A stretch of DNA of 64,000 nucleotides from Ferruginibacter yonginensis (GTDB lineage: Bacteria; Bacteroidota; Bacteroidia; Chitinophagales; Chitinophagaceae): positions 558,001-622,000 of the forward strand of contig NZ_JBHSCZ010000002.1 of the NCBI RefSeq assembly GCF_042651465.1. Direction: 5' to 3'. The notes under the pieces were generated by a model. The model had not been told where the DNA came from. It did not search any database and saw only the letters and a program-made list of their open reading frames with translations. A program made the translations under genes and the position numbers. Shown here piece after piece: positions 17,586 through 26,786 of this stretch. The stretch's first letter is position 1; each line of letters starts with the position of its first letter.

Positions 17586-20405
17586 ATGGAAGAAAAAAAA
17601 CTGTTTTTGTTAGATGCGTATGCCCTCATTTTTAGGGCTTATTATAGTTTGGTAAGTAGCCCCCGTATTACGAGTAAAGGCCGTAATACCAATGCTCAAT
17701 TTGGCTTTACCAATACTTTAGTAGAGCTTATTAACAATCAAAAACCTACCCATATTGCGGTGTGTTTTGATACGCATGCACCAACAGAAAGGCATACTGA
17801 TTTTGCTGATTATAAAGCAAACAGACAAGAAACACCTGAAGATATCAGCGCCTCTATACCCGATATTAAAAAAATTATTGAAGGCTTTAATATACCTGTT
17901 GTGGAGTTAGATGGTTACGAGGCAGATGATATTATTGGCGCTTTGGCAAAACAAGCTGAAAAAGTTGGCTACGAAGTGTACATGGTTACGCCAGATAAAG
18001 ATTATGGCCAACTCGTATCAGATAAAATAAAAATATACAAACCAGGCAGACAAGGCGGCAGTGTAGAAATTTTAGGTCCGAAAGAAGTATGTGAAAAATG
18101 GGGTATTGAAAGGGTTGATCAAGTAATTGATATTTTAGGTTTAATGGGCGATGCAGTTGATAATATACCCGGTATTGCAGGTGTAGGTGAAAAAACAGCT
18201 GCTAAGTTGATCAAAGAATATGGTAGCGTTGAAAACATTATTGCAAATGCTGATAATATTAAAGGAGCCTTAGGCGAAAAAGTACGTAATGGTAAAGAAG
18301 CGGCTATTATGAGTAAAAAATTAGCCACCATTATTTTAGATGTGCCCGTTACTTTTCATGAAGAAGATTTTACTCTTACGCCTATGAATAAAGAGGCGTT
18401 GCTCGACATATTTACAGAGCTTGAGTTTAAAACAATGGGAGAAAGAATTTTAGGCACTAAAATTCAATCAATAACCAACGAACCAACGGCTAGTAAAAAT
18501 GGCCAAATGGATTTATTCGGCAATGCAGCAACGTTGCCAAATGAAAATAGTATAACTGAAACGACAGCTGCACCTATTATTGCTGATAAAAATATTGAAA
18601 ACACACCTCATCAATACCATTTAGTGGATACAACTGAGGGTATTACAGCACTCGTAACAACCTTAATGGCGGCGCAAGAAATTTGCTTTGATACTGAAAC
18701 GACCAACATAGATGCTAACTTAGCTACCTTAGTAGGTTTAAGTTTTTCAATACAACCAGGCGAAGGTTGGTATATACCTTGTCCTGATGACCCAACTACC
18801 ACACACAACATCTTACAACAACTACAACCGCTGTTTAATGATGAAAGCAAAACATGGATTGGTCAAAATTTAAAATATGATTTGTTAGTGTTGAAGTGGT
18901 ACGGTTACACTTTAAAAGGCAATATTTTTGATACCATGTTGGCACATTATGTTATTGAGCCAGAAGGTAAGCGTAACATGGATTTACTGAGTACCCAATT
19001 TTTAGGATATACACCCATTAGCATTACTTCGTTAATTGGTAAAAAAGGCAAAGCACAAGGCACTATGAGAGATGTGGCCATTGAAGATGCAAAAGAATAT
19101 GCCGTTGAAGATGCTGATATTACGTTACAATTAAAGCAAGTTTTTTTACCAGCTTTAAAAGAAAAAGCAGTAGAAAAAGTTTTTTACGAAGTTGAAAATC
19201 CTTTAGTGAAAGTATTGACAGATATGGAGTTTGAAGGTATTAAAGTTGATATGGACTTTTTACAATCTTATTCAAAAGAGTTGGATGCTGAAGCAAAAAT
19301 TGCAGAAGAAAAAGTATATGAATTAGCAGGCGTTCGTTTCAATTTGGCATCACCAAAGCAATTAGGTGAAGTGCTTTTTGATAAAATGAAATTAGATCCG
19401 AAAGCAAAAAAAACCAAAACGGGGCAGTATGCAACAGGTGAAGATGTATTAGCAAAATTAGCAGCACAAAACCCAGTTTGCGACCAAATACTCACTTTTA
19501 GAGAGTTAACAAAATTGCGTAGCACATACGTTGATGCTTTTCCATCATTAATGAATCCTAAAACCGGTAGGGTACATACCAACTATGCACAAGCGGTAGC
19601 GGTAACTGGCAGGCTAAGCAGCACCAATCCTAATTTACAGAACATTCCTATACGTACTGAAAAAGGCAGAGAAATACGAAAAGCATTTATACCGAGAGAT
19701 GAAAACCATGTATTGGTTTCTGCTGATTACTCTCAAATTGAATTAAGGGTTGTTGCTGCTATAAGTGGCGATGTAAATATGTGTGAAGCTTTTCGTTTAG
19801 GTAAAGATATTCATACAGCCACAGCAGCAAAAGTGTTTGGAGTGCCAGAGGCTGATGTTACAAAAGAAATGCGTTACAAAGCAAAGAGTGTGAATTTTGG
19901 TATTATTTACGGACAAGGAGCTTTTGGGTTAGCAGAAAACTTAGGCATACCAAGAGGGGAGGCTAAAGAAATTATTGATAATTATAAGAAAGAGTTTCCA
20001 AGTATTCAGCAATACATGGACGACACTATTGCCTTCGCAAAAACAAATGGCTACGTACAAACTTTAATGGGGCGTAAACGTTGGTTGAAAGATATTACAA
20101 GTGCCAACTTTACCGTAAGAGGCTTTGCAGAACGTAATGCTATTAACTCACCCATACAAGGTACTGCTGCTGATATGGTGAAAATGGCCATGATACGAAT
20201 ACATGCTGCTTTGCAACAAGGTGGTTTTAAAAGTAAAATGTTGTTGCAAGTACATGATGAATTGGTATTTGATGTAGTAAAGGAAGAGTTAGATGCTATA
20301 AAACCATTGATTTTAAACAATATGAAAGCGGCTTTACTATTACCGCATGAGGTACCTGTAGAGGCAGAATTAGGGATAGGTGATAATTGGTTACAAGCAC
20401 ATTAA
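17586..20405 (+). CDS. polA: DNA polymerase I
   Basis: A full-length 939-residue PolA. The N-terminal 5'-3' nuclease (about 1-290) has the Asp-rich YEADDIIGALA and GLMGDAVDNIPG motifs plus a helix-hairpin-helix. The 3'-5' exonuclease domain (about 335-520) looks active: FDTETTN (exo I), NLKYDLL (exo II) and YAVEDADITL (exo III). The polymerase domain carries motif A DYSQIELR, motif B RYKAKSVNFGIIYG and motif C VHDELVFD. It fills gaps in excision repair and removes Okazaki primers. The start ATG at 17586 fits the usual N-terminus. A DsbA-family gene follows after nine bases, likely in the same transcript. Confidence 0.97.
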   Translation: MEEKKLFLLDAYALIFRAYYSLVSSPRITSKGRNTNAQFGFTNTLVELINNQKPTHIAVCFDTHAPTERHTDFADYKANRQETPEDISASIPDIKKIIEGFNIPVVELDGYEADDIIGALAKQAEKVGYEVYMVTPDKDYGQLVSDKIKIYKPGRQGGSVEILGPKEVCEKWGIERVDQVIDILGLMGDAVDNIPGIAGVGEKTAAKLIKEYGSVENIIANADNIKGALGEKVRNGKEAAIMSKKLATIILDVPVTFHEEDFTLTPMNKEALLDIFTELEFKTMGERILGTKIQSITNEPTASKNGQMDLFGNAATLPNENSITETTAAPIIADKNIENTPHQYHLVDTTEGITALVTTLMAAQEICFDTETTNIDANLATLVGLSFSIQPGEGWYIPCPDDPTTTHNILQQLQPLFNDESKTWIGQNLKYDLLVLKWYGYTLKGNIFDTMLAHYVIEPEGKRNMDLLSTQFLGYTPISITSLIGKKGKAQGTMRDVAIEDAKEYAVEDADITLQLKQVFLPALKEKAVEKVFYEVENPLVKVLTDMEFEGIKVDMDFLQSYSKELDAEAKIAEEKVYELAGVRFNLASPKQLGEVLFDKMKLDPKAKKTKTGQYATGEDVLAKLAAQNPVCDQILTFRELTKLRSTYVDAFPSLMNPKTGRVHTNYAQAVAVTGRLSSTNPNLQNIPIRTEKGREIRKAFIPRDENHVLVSADYSQIELRVVAAISGDVNMCEAFRLGKDIHTATAAKVFGVPEADVTKEMRYKAKSVNFGIIYGQGAFGLAENLGIPRGEAKEIIDNYKKEFPSIQQYMDDTIAFAKTNGYVQTLMGRKRWLKDITSANFTVRGFAERNAINSPIQGTAADMVKMAMIRIHAALQQGGFKSKMLLQVHDELVFDVVKEELDAIKPLILNNMKAALLLPHEVPVEAELGIGDNWLQAH

Positions 20406-20414
20406 AATTATAAA

Positions 20415-21062
20415 ATGAAACCCACTTTAATTTATTGTTATGATGCTTACTGCGGTTGGTGTTTTGGTTTCAGCCCAGTAATAAATAAAATTGCAGCAGC
20501 TTGCACAAATCAATTTAGTATTGATGTTTTAAGCGGAGGCATGGTTTTGCCGCAAAAGCCAACGCATATTAGTGCTACAGCTAATTATATTTTGAGTGCG
20601 TATAAAAATGTTGAAAACCTTACAGGTGTTACATTTGGAGAAGATTATTTATGGCATTTAAAAAATACGGATGATAGTGATTGGTATCCTAACTCAGAAA
20701 AGCCTGCCATTGCCATGTGTATTTTTAAAGAGTATTATCCCGAAAAAGCCGTGGCGTTTGCAAGTGATTTACAAACGGCTTTGTTTGTAGAAGGAAGAGA
20801 TTTAACGGACAACGAAGCCTATCGTCATTTATTAGAAAAGTACAGTATTCACCCAGATGCTTTTTATGAAAAACTAAGTAGCGAACAATATAAAGAAATG
20901 GCACACTATGAATTTAGTTTGATGCCACAATTACAAGTAACGGGTTTTCCTTGTGTGCTTTTACAAACAGGCGAATTAAAATTTCATTTATTGGCAAGGG
21001 GTTATACAGATTATGATACGTTGAAACAGCGTATAGATGCTGTGTTGAGTGAAACAAAATAA
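20415..21062 (+). CDS. DsbA-family (FrnE-like) thioredoxin-fold protein
   Basis: The 215-residue product has a thioredoxin fold with an N-terminal CGWC active site (Cys13, Cys16) in the context YDAYCGWCFGFSP, a helical insertion, and the cis-proline strand TGFPCVLL. No signal peptide is visible, so unlike classical DsbA it is probably cytoplasmic, as in the FrnE/2-hydroxychromene-isomerase-like branch. A role in thiol redox or stress protection is inferred from family only. It lies nine bases after polA and is closed by a strong terminator. Confidence 0.85.
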   Translation: MKPTLIYCYDAYCGWCFGFSPVINKIAAACTNQFSIDVLSGGMVLPQKPTHISATANYILSAYKNVENLTGVTFGEDYLWHLKNTDDSDWYPNSEKPAIAMCIFKEYYPEKAVAFASDLQTALFVEGRDLTDNEAYRHLLEKYSIHPDAFYEKLSSEQYKEMAHYEFSLMPQLQVTGFPCVLLQTGELKFHLLARGYTDYDTLKQRIDAVLSETK

Positions 21063-21074
21063 TATCAATTGCAT

Positions 21075-21115
21075 AAAAGAGGGGCAACTATTTAACGTAG
21101 TTGCCCCTCTTTTTT
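21075..21115. terminator. Strong bidirectional terminator
   Basis: A perfect 16-bp stem (AAAAGAGGGGCAACTA with its complement) around a 7-base loop. It closes the polA unit on the plus strand and the ECF sigma operon on the minus strand. Confidence 0.9.
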
Positions 21116-21130
21116 ATTTTATAATTTAAA

Positions 21131-21511
21131 TTATTCAGATTTACGTTGCGGACGCATAGAAGGCTCAATATTTTCTTTCCACTTTTTCATTTGTGCTTCT
21201 GTTAATATGGTTTTTAACTTTGCATCTCTTGCATCAACCAATTCATCTCTTTTAGCTTTCATAGCTGCTCTATCGCCACCATTACTCCTTAGCTCTTCCA
21301 TAGCGTTTTGTTGAGCAGTATAAAAATCTTCAAATACTTTGTAAGCACTTGCTAATTGTTCGTTTGTAATGCCTAAATCGGCCTGTAATTTTAAAACAGT
21401 TTCTTTAGCACGAGCATTGGGTGCTTTTTGTTCAGGAGCACCTGTTTGTGCAAATAAAGTAGATACAGTAGCTATTATGGCTAACACACTTAAAAATACT
21501 TGTTTTTTCAT
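21131..21511 (-). CDS. Spy/CpxP-like periplasmic protein, hypothetical
   Basis: A 126-residue exported protein: signal peptide about 1-21 (ending LFAQ), then a wholly helical, charged region containing LGITNEQLASAYKVFEDFY and a later ILTEAQMKKW. These resemble the LTxxQ-type helices of Spy/CpxP/heavy-metal-sensor proteins, which bind unfolded protein or metal in the periplasm. The similarity is of pattern and context, not exact motif. It is the last gene of the ECF sigma operon and ends just before a bidirectional terminator. Confidence 0.65.
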   Translation of the reverse strand: MKKQVFLSVLAIIATVSTLFAQTGAPEQKAPNARAKETVLKLQADLGITNEQLASAYKVFEDFYTAQQNAMEELRSNGGDRAAMKAKRDELVDARDAKLKTILTEAQMKKWKENIEPSMRPQRKSE

Positions 21512-21540
21512 TTGTAATATTTTATGAAGTTAAATATAGT

Positions 21541-22032
21541 TTATTTTTCTTTCTTTTTATTATCAGGAGCAGGTTTGCTCATTATTTTATATATACCGGT
21601 ATCAAAAACTTGTTGTTGTGTAGGGGTACATATAGCTCTTATTGCTTTTAAATTTTGAAGCATGGTAATTTCTATTCGCTCTTGTTCAATAGCCGTTGCA
21701 GATGCAGCACTAAAAATGGCACTATCATTAAAAGCGGTATTTCCAATTCTTTTAATATTTTGTTGTTTCATCATACGCATGCTATCATACATCAACTTCA
21801 CTTGCAACCGTTGTTTGCTTTTAAGCGTATCGTATTGCACCAATTGGGCATCCGTAAAACCAACTTCTTGTTTTAAATAATTACGTAAAATATTTTTTCT
21901 GTCATCATTATTATTGGTTGTTTCATTCGTTTTTTTTGAAGTGAATAACAAACTTAACGTAACCAAGTTGGCAATGAGCAACAATGCTATCGTAATTATA
22001 AAAATGCGGCTGGTTGAATTTTGTGAAGTCAT
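21541..22032 (-). CDS. Membrane-anchored Spy/CpxP-like sensor protein, hypothetical
   Basis: The ATG at 22032 gives 163 residues; a longer frame starting at 22062 would overlap the upstream gene and add a non-hydrophobic head. One transmembrane helix (about residues 9-29) anchors a helical periplasmic domain with VGFTDAQLVQYDTLKSKQR and CTPTQQQVFDTG segments, the spacing seen in periplasmic heavy-metal sensor/CpxP-like proteins. It begins four bases after the anti-sigma-like gene, so it likely works with it, for example by relaying an envelope signal to release the sigma factor. Confidence 0.68.
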   Translation of the reverse strand: MTSQNSTSRIFIITIALLLIANLVTLSLLFTSKKTNETTNNNDDRKNILRNYLKQEVGFTDAQLVQYDTLKSKQRLQVKLMYDSMRMMKQQNIKRIGNTAFNDSAIFSAASATAIEQERIEITMLQNLKAIRAICTPTQQQVFDTGIYKIMSKPAPDNKKKEK

Positions 22033-22036
22033 ATAA

Positions 22037-22375
22037 TTATGGTTCAATATTTTCAGTATCATACATTACCGACACATCGTTAATAGCAAAATCGGATTTT
22101 GTGTTATTTACCAATTTAACTACAGCGTCATCTTCAGTTCTGTATATATTAGATGCTACAATAAAAGCATTCAAACTTACTACTACCGCAATGGCACTAA
22201 AAGCTACCGCAGGTTTGCTTAAAAAGCTAGCAATACGCATCCAAACAGTAGGGTTTTCTTGCTGTGCTATGGCTGATTGTAGCCTTGTTAATAAAAACGG
22301 TGCTGGCGCAGCTTGGGTAATACCATCAAGGCTTTGCATTGCAGCTTCAATTTTTTCATTTATGTTTTTATTCAT
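22037..22375 (-). CDS. Small membrane protein, probable anti-sigma factor
   Basis: From the ATG at 22375 (a GTG at 22378 is adjacent) this is a 112-residue protein with an N-terminal soluble helix region, one transmembrane segment (about 58-80, AVAFSAIAVVVSLNAFIVA) and a short periplasmic tail. Bacteroidota ECF sigma operons often encode just such a protein directly after the sigma gene, holding the sigma factor at the membrane. No zinc-binding ZAS motif is present. The anti-sigma role is inferred from topology and position 20 bases after the sigma gene. Confidence 0.68.
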   Translation of the reverse strand: MNKNINEKIEAAMQSLDGITQAAPAPFLLTRLQSAIAQQENPTVWMRIASFLSKPAVAFSAIAVVVSLNAFIVASNIYRTEDDAVVKLVNNTKSDFAINDVSVMYDTENIEP

Positions 22376-22395
22376 CACACTTGTTTTTAAAATAG

Positions 22396-22965
22396 CTATT
22401 TAAAATGCTTTTCGTAATAATCTTTTAAATAGTTTCTTAAATTATTTTTAGCCCTTATTTGTAATGACTCAGCAGCTTGTAATGATATATTCATAATAGC
22501 TGCAATTTCATTATTGGTTAAGCCTTCTAATTTATGCAATAAAAAGGCAGTTCGTTGGTTTGTAGGCAACTTTTTCATTGCTTTAAACAATACTGCTGCA
22601 TCTTCTTTTTTATCAAGTGCAACACCTGGGTGCTCAAAATGTGCAGCTTCTTCAACCTCGGTTTCTCCAAAAACTCTTTTTAATAACCCACCACGTTTTT
22701 GTCTTGTTTTTTGTTTTTCAAAATCAAGGGCGGTGGTAATGGTTATTCTATAAATCCAAGTAGCCACATTGGCTTCATTTCTAAAGTTTTCAAGGTTTTG
22801 GTACACTTTTACAAAAACCTCTTGGGTAATATCTTCAGCATCAGCTTCATTTTGTACAATACCTAATGCTGTATTATACACCATACGCTGCTTACTATTT
22901 ACAATATCAACAAAGCTGCTGGCAATGTTTGGTATTGTACTATTTATGCTGTTTTGGCCGTTCAA
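22396..22965 (-). CDS. ECF-type RNA polymerase sigma factor
   Basis: A 189-residue sigma-70-family factor with region 2 (NTALGIVQNEADAEDITQEVFVKVYQNL, then WIYRITITTALDFEKQ for -10 recognition) and region 4 (LPTNQRTAFLLHKLEGLTNNEIAAIMN) joined by a short linker; regions 1 and 3 are absent, as in ECF factors. The start is taken as TTG at 22965 because no ATG lies in frame upstream of region 2. It heads a four-gene operon with a membrane anti-sigma-like protein and two Spy-like proteins, suggesting control of an envelope-stress response. Confidence 0.92.
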   Translation of the reverse strand: MNGQNSINSTIPNIASSFVDIVNSKQRMVYNTALGIVQNEADAEDITQEVFVKVYQNLENFRNEANVATWIYRITITTALDFEKQKTRQKRGGLLKRVFGETEVEEAAHFEHPGVALDKKEDAAVLFKAMKKLPTNQRTAFLLHKLEGLTNNEIAAIMNISLQAAESLQIRAKNNLRNYLKDYYEKHFK

Positions 22966-22996
22966 AAAGGTTAAATATTAATATCCGCTAAAGATA

Positions 22997-25855
22997 CTAA
23001 AACCCTGCATTACCCATTCTTTCACCGCCTACTTTATTTCTTCCTGTTGCTTGTTTTGCAGCAGTACCAAAGTTTTTTAAGTTGTAAGTAAAGGTCAACA
23101 AAAAGTATTGCTGTAACACCACACTTTGTGCATCTTCAATATAACGAGCATCCACAGTTCTTGTAATACTTTGATTTTGTTTTAATAAATCAAATGCTGA
23201 TAATTTTAATTCACCTACTTTATTCTTTAAAAACTTTTTACCGATGGCAGCATTCCATAAACTATATTTTTGGTTAAAGCCTTCACTTAAACCACTGTTA
23301 GCTTGGTACGATACATCGTTTTGTACAAACCAACCTGATTTACTCAATAAATTTAATTGTACACCTAAAGCTTGGTTTACATAGTTATTGGCTGTGGCTG
23401 CATAACCAGCTGTTTGGTTAAAGTTTGCAGTATATGACACATTAAAATCAACATACTCACTAATGTTACTAGCCAATACCACACCGGCATTGTACACATA
23501 ATTATTGGTGATAATATTGGCATTATTTGCAAAGCCCGGTAATTTAGAATAGCTAAAACCAGCATTTACATTCACTGTTGTTTTTAGTGATTTAACGGGT
23601 AAACTGTACGTTAAAAATGAACGTAATGAATTATAGCCATTTAAGTTTACAGGTTTGGTTAATTGTGAACCTTGCTTTAATACAATACCGTTTTGTATGG
23701 TTGAATCGGCTGTTGGTACAAAGGTTCCGTTGGTTATAAAGTTATTAGCTGTTTGTAAAAATAAATTGGCAAAAAAGCTACGTCCTGTTTTTGAGTTGGT
23801 GTAACTATACCTTGTTGCTATAAATTGTGTAAACGATTGCTTTAAAGTAGGGTTACCTGTACTTACACGTAATGGGTTGGTTAAATTAACCACATCTTGC
23901 AATTGCGATACCGAAGGGAAATTTGTAGATGTTCTGTAAAACACCCTGATGTTTGATGCGTTCGATAGTTTTTTACGCCACATTAAACTCGGCAATACGT
24001 TTGAAAATGATTGGTTCACATTTGTTTTGGTAGGGAATATGCGATCACTTGCTAGTGTAGAGTTTTGATAATTTACACCCACTGTAAACATCTCATCTTT
24101 ATTAGGTGTGTAACGGTAAGTTACCCCACCATTATTGGTTGTAATGGTATTGTCAAACTTGTTTGAAAACAATGTATCAAACTGCGAATATTTGGCACCA
24201 TCAAAAGAAAAAGTTTGTTGATCTGCCTTGTTTTTTTGGTATGATGGATTGTATTCAAACTGTAACTGCGATTTTTTGCTAATAGGTTGTATGTATGCAA
24301 TATTTGCACTTAAGGTGTAACCGTTTGATACATTATCGTAAAATTGATTTTGGGTAGAATCTGTTACTACAAAATTTCTAAAATACCTATAATTAACATC
24401 GGTTATACTTTCACTGTTATTTTTGTTGAAGTTTGTATTTAAACTTACAGATATTGATTTACCCTTTTTATCAAATGCATGGCGGTATTGTATAGTATTG
24501 CGAATGTTATAACCGTTTCTATCAGCATTGTTTTTACCTAACGAAGTATTGGCCGTATCAAAAGAGGCTTTGCTGTTACCAACACCGCCATAAAAACTTT
24601 TTAAATCGTTGAGTGAAACACTGTTATTGGTTTGAAAATTAAAGCTAGGTATAATGCTCAAACTGTTTGATGAGTCAATGTTTAACTCGTACCTAAAATT
24701 AATACGCTGGTTAATATTTTTGGTGTAAGTACTGCTGTTTTGTAACGAAAACAAGCTTGTATCAGGCCTTAAAAATGTTTCAGTATTTACAATTGATTGG
24801 TTGTTATTGATACTGCTATTGAAAAAATAACTACCTGTTAAAGTAGCTCTTTTGCTAAATTGGTTGGAGTAGTTAATACCAAAGGCATTGGTTTTACTAA
24901 TACCGTTAGATTGGCCAACGTTAAAATCGCCACCGCCATTGCCGCCCCTAAAACCACCACCGCCACGGTTATTATTGTTATTGCTTGAGGTAATGCCTAA
25001 TAAATCTTGTGAGCCAAAATTTTGTTGGTTAATGTTATTAAAATTACCCACTATTGATATTCTTCGGTTGCCTTTAAAAAAGCTAGCATTACCACCTGCA
25101 CTGTACCTTTCATCAGTACCATAGCCAGCGTATACCCTACCAAAACGGCCATTTTTTAAACCTGCTTTGGTAACAACGTTTATTGATTTTACCGAGTTAC
25201 CATCATCAACCCCGGTTAACCTTGCTTGGTCACTTAAGCGATCAAATACTTGAATTTTATCAACTACTTCTGATGGTAAATTTCTTAACGCTGCTGATGC
25301 ATCATCCCCAAAAAAATCTTTACCATCAATAGTAACTTTTTTTACCTGCTCACCTTGTGCCGTTACGGTTCCATCTTTAGCAACCGTTATACTCGGCATT
25401 TTTTTCAATAAATCTTCGGTTGAAGCATCAGGGTTTACTTTATATTGGCTGGCGCTAAATTGCGATGTATCGCCTTTTTGCACCACCGGTGGCGTACGTG
25501 ATACTACCGTTACTGCAGATAAATCTTTGTCTTGCCTATCTAAATTAACCGTAGCCAAACTACGTACCGTATCTTTTAAAGTAATGAACGATACATATTC
25601 TTGGTAATTAAGGCCATTTATTTTTACAATAAAACTATCAGCCATTAAGCCGTTAAAGCTAAAAGTACCTTCGTTGGTGGTAATTGTTTTTTGTACAAGA
25701 CTAGAATCGAGCTGTTTTAATAACGATACCGTTGCACCTACCACAGGTTTGCTATCTGTTCTATCAACAACACTGCCTTTTAACCCACCTGTTTGGGCAA
25801 AACTGGTACCCGTAACAAGCAATAACACAATAGCGCCTATAAAATTTTTGATCAT
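22997..25855 (-). CDS. Outer-membrane beta-barrel protein (TonB-receptor-like, OMP_b-brl_3 type)
   Basis: The ATG at 25855 gives 952 residues with a signal peptide (about 1-21). A CarboxypepD_reg-like domain (about 23-110) is followed by a plug-like region (DASTEDLLKKMPSITV ... VTIDGKDFFGDDASAALRNLP) and a long C-terminal barrel with alternating aromatic strands ending in YFLLTFTYNLKNFG. An Asn/Gly-rich insertion (around residues 290-320) sits in an early loop. Such proteins are TonB-dependent-receptor relatives without a SusD partner; here no susD is present. The ligand is unknown. It lies 31 bases upstream of the ECF sigma gene on the same strand but is probably separately expressed. Confidence 0.88.
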   Translation of the reverse strand: MIKNFIGAIVLLLVTGTSFAQTGGLKGSVVDRTDSKPVVGATVSLLKQLDSSLVQKTITTNEGTFSFNGLMADSFIVKINGLNYQEYVSFITLKDTVRSLATVNLDRQDKDLSAVTVVSRTPPVVQKGDTSQFSASQYKVNPDASTEDLLKKMPSITVAKDGTVTAQGEQVKKVTIDGKDFFGDDASAALRNLPSEVVDKIQVFDRLSDQARLTGVDDGNSVKSINVVTKAGLKNGRFGRVYAGYGTDERYSAGGNASFFKGNRRISIVGNFNNINQQNFGSQDLLGITSSNNNNNRGGGGFRGGNGGGDFNVGQSNGISKTNAFGINYSNQFSKRATLTGSYFFNSSINNNQSIVNTETFLRPDTSLFSLQNSSTYTKNINQRINFRYELNIDSSNSLSIIPSFNFQTNNSVSLNDLKSFYGGVGNSKASFDTANTSLGKNNADRNGYNIRNTIQYRHAFDKKGKSISVSLNTNFNKNNSESITDVNYRYFRNFVVTDSTQNQFYDNVSNGYTLSANIAYIQPISKKSQLQFEYNPSYQKNKADQQTFSFDGAKYSQFDTLFSNKFDNTITTNNGGVTYRYTPNKDEMFTVGVNYQNSTLASDRIFPTKTNVNQSFSNVLPSLMWRKKLSNASNIRVFYRTSTNFPSVSQLQDVVNLTNPLRVSTGNPTLKQSFTQFIATRYSYTNSKTGRSFFANLFLQTANNFITNGTFVPTADSTIQNGIVLKQGSQLTKPVNLNGYNSLRSFLTYSLPVKSLKTTVNVNAGFSYSKLPGFANNANIITNNYVYNAGVVLASNISEYVDFNVSYTANFNQTAGYAATANNYVNQALGVQLNLLSKSGWFVQNDVSYQANSGLSEGFNQKYSLWNAAIGKKFLKNKVGELKLSAFDLLKQNQSITRTVDARYIEDAQSVVLQQYFLLTFTYNLKNFGTAAKQATGRNKVGGERMGNAGF

Positions 25856-26008
25856 AACATGTTTTTCTATGTGTTGTTGGACGATTGTAAGGGTACAAAA
25901 CATTCGTTTTCAATAAAAATACTTGCCGTTAATACTGTTAATATCAAAACAAGCATCGGTTTTTCACTTTTAAATGGTTAAATTGCAGCCTAAAATTTTT
26001 TGTTTTAT

Positions 26009-26536
26009 ATGAGCTATAATAAAATAGTATCTGTAACTGGCTTAGCCGGTTTGTATGAATTGGTTTCTTCAAAAGCAGATGGCGGTGTTGTTCGTTCCCT
26101 TGAAGATAAATCAGCAAAATTTGTAAGCAACCGTATACACAGCTTCTCACACTTAGAAAGTATTGAAATATTTACAGTAAAAGATAATGTGAATTTGGTA
26201 GATATTTTTTTAGCTATGAAGGCTAGCAGCGAACCAATGCCAGCTCCAACGGCCGATGCTAAAGCTATTAAAGCTTATTTTGAAAAAGTATACCCCGATA
26301 TGGATTTTGAAAGGGTGTATGGTAGCGATATGAAAAAAATGGTTAAATGGTACGATATTTTAACCAAAGCCGGTATCGAAATTAAATTATCGAACGTTGC
26401 AGAAGGTGAAGAAACCACAGCCGCAGCAGATGAAAAACCTGTTGAGAAAAAAGCAGCTAAAACTGTAGCTCCAAAAGCTGCCGCTATAAAAAGTGCACCA
26501 GCAAAAAAAATTAACAGTCCACGTAAAATGGCTTAG
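26009..26536 (+). CDS. DUF5606-family protein
   Basis: A 175-residue cytoplasmic protein from the ATG at 26009 (a TTG at 26000 would add three residues). The N-terminus NKIVSVTGLAGLYELVSSKADGGVVRSLEDKS matches what I know of the Bacteroidota DUF5606 family, and the middle part (DAKAIKAYFEKVYPDMDFERVYGSDMKKMVKWYDIL) the region that usually follows. The tail is an Ala/Lys/Pro-rich basic low-complexity segment. Function is not established. It stands alone, divergent from the outer-membrane barrel gene. Confidence 0.82.
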   Translation: MSYNKIVSVTGLAGLYELVSSKADGGVVRSLEDKSAKFVSNRIHSFSHLESIEIFTVKDNVNLVDIFLAMKASSEPMPAPTADAKAIKAYFEKVYPDMDFERVYGSDMKKMVKWYDILTKAGIEIKLSNVAEGEETTAAADEKPVEKKAAKTVAPKAAAIKSAPAKKINSPRKMA

Positions 26537-26557
26537 TTCATTTTATAGCAACTTATA

Positions 26558-26590
26558 CAAAAGCGTTCTCCTAAAAGAGAACGTTTTTTA
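26558..26590 (+). terminator. Terminator after the DUF5606 gene
   Basis: CGTTCTC and GAGAACG pair around CTAAAA, followed by a run of six T residues. Confidence 0.75.
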
Positions 26591-26596
26591 TTTTAA

Positions 26597-26705
26597 GGGG
26601 GCGTTGTGCTAAAGTGCAAATGGCAACGGAGGTTCCGGCTATACGCTGTACCTGCACCGCCGTGGCGGTTGCGGTGCCGCTGCTATCCGGCAGCCATTCA
26701 GCTTT
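26597..26705. repeat. GC-rich palindromic intergenic element
   Basis: In an AT-rich spacer about 70 bases (26627-26696) are strongly GC-rich and packed with inverted repeats: CCGCC/GGCGG two bases apart, GCACCGC/GCGGTGC around them, and GCTGC/GCAGC in the 3' part. There is no open frame with coding character and no cloverleaf. This looks like a dispersed REP-like or miniature element, but only one copy lies in the window, so repetition is not shown. Confidence 0.45.
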
Positions 26706-26786
26706 GTATCTTTTTTCATCATTTTAAAGCAAACTTGCAGTAATTTGTTGAACATTAAACGCTTGTTCATTATTAAAGTAACCCCA

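Noticed and set aside
22014..22403. Plus-strand 129-codon frame over the anti-sigma-like gene
   Set aside because: It runs opposite a well-supported operon gene and shows no domain or signal of its own.
22997..25855. Polysaccharide utilisation locus (SusC/SusD pair)
   Set aside because: The barrel protein has no SusD partner and no glycoside hydrolase lies in the window.
26597..26705. Possible tRNA or riboswitch in the GC-rich island
   Set aside because: No cloverleaf, anticodon arm or known aptamer pattern can be drawn; nested palindromes fit a REP-like element better.
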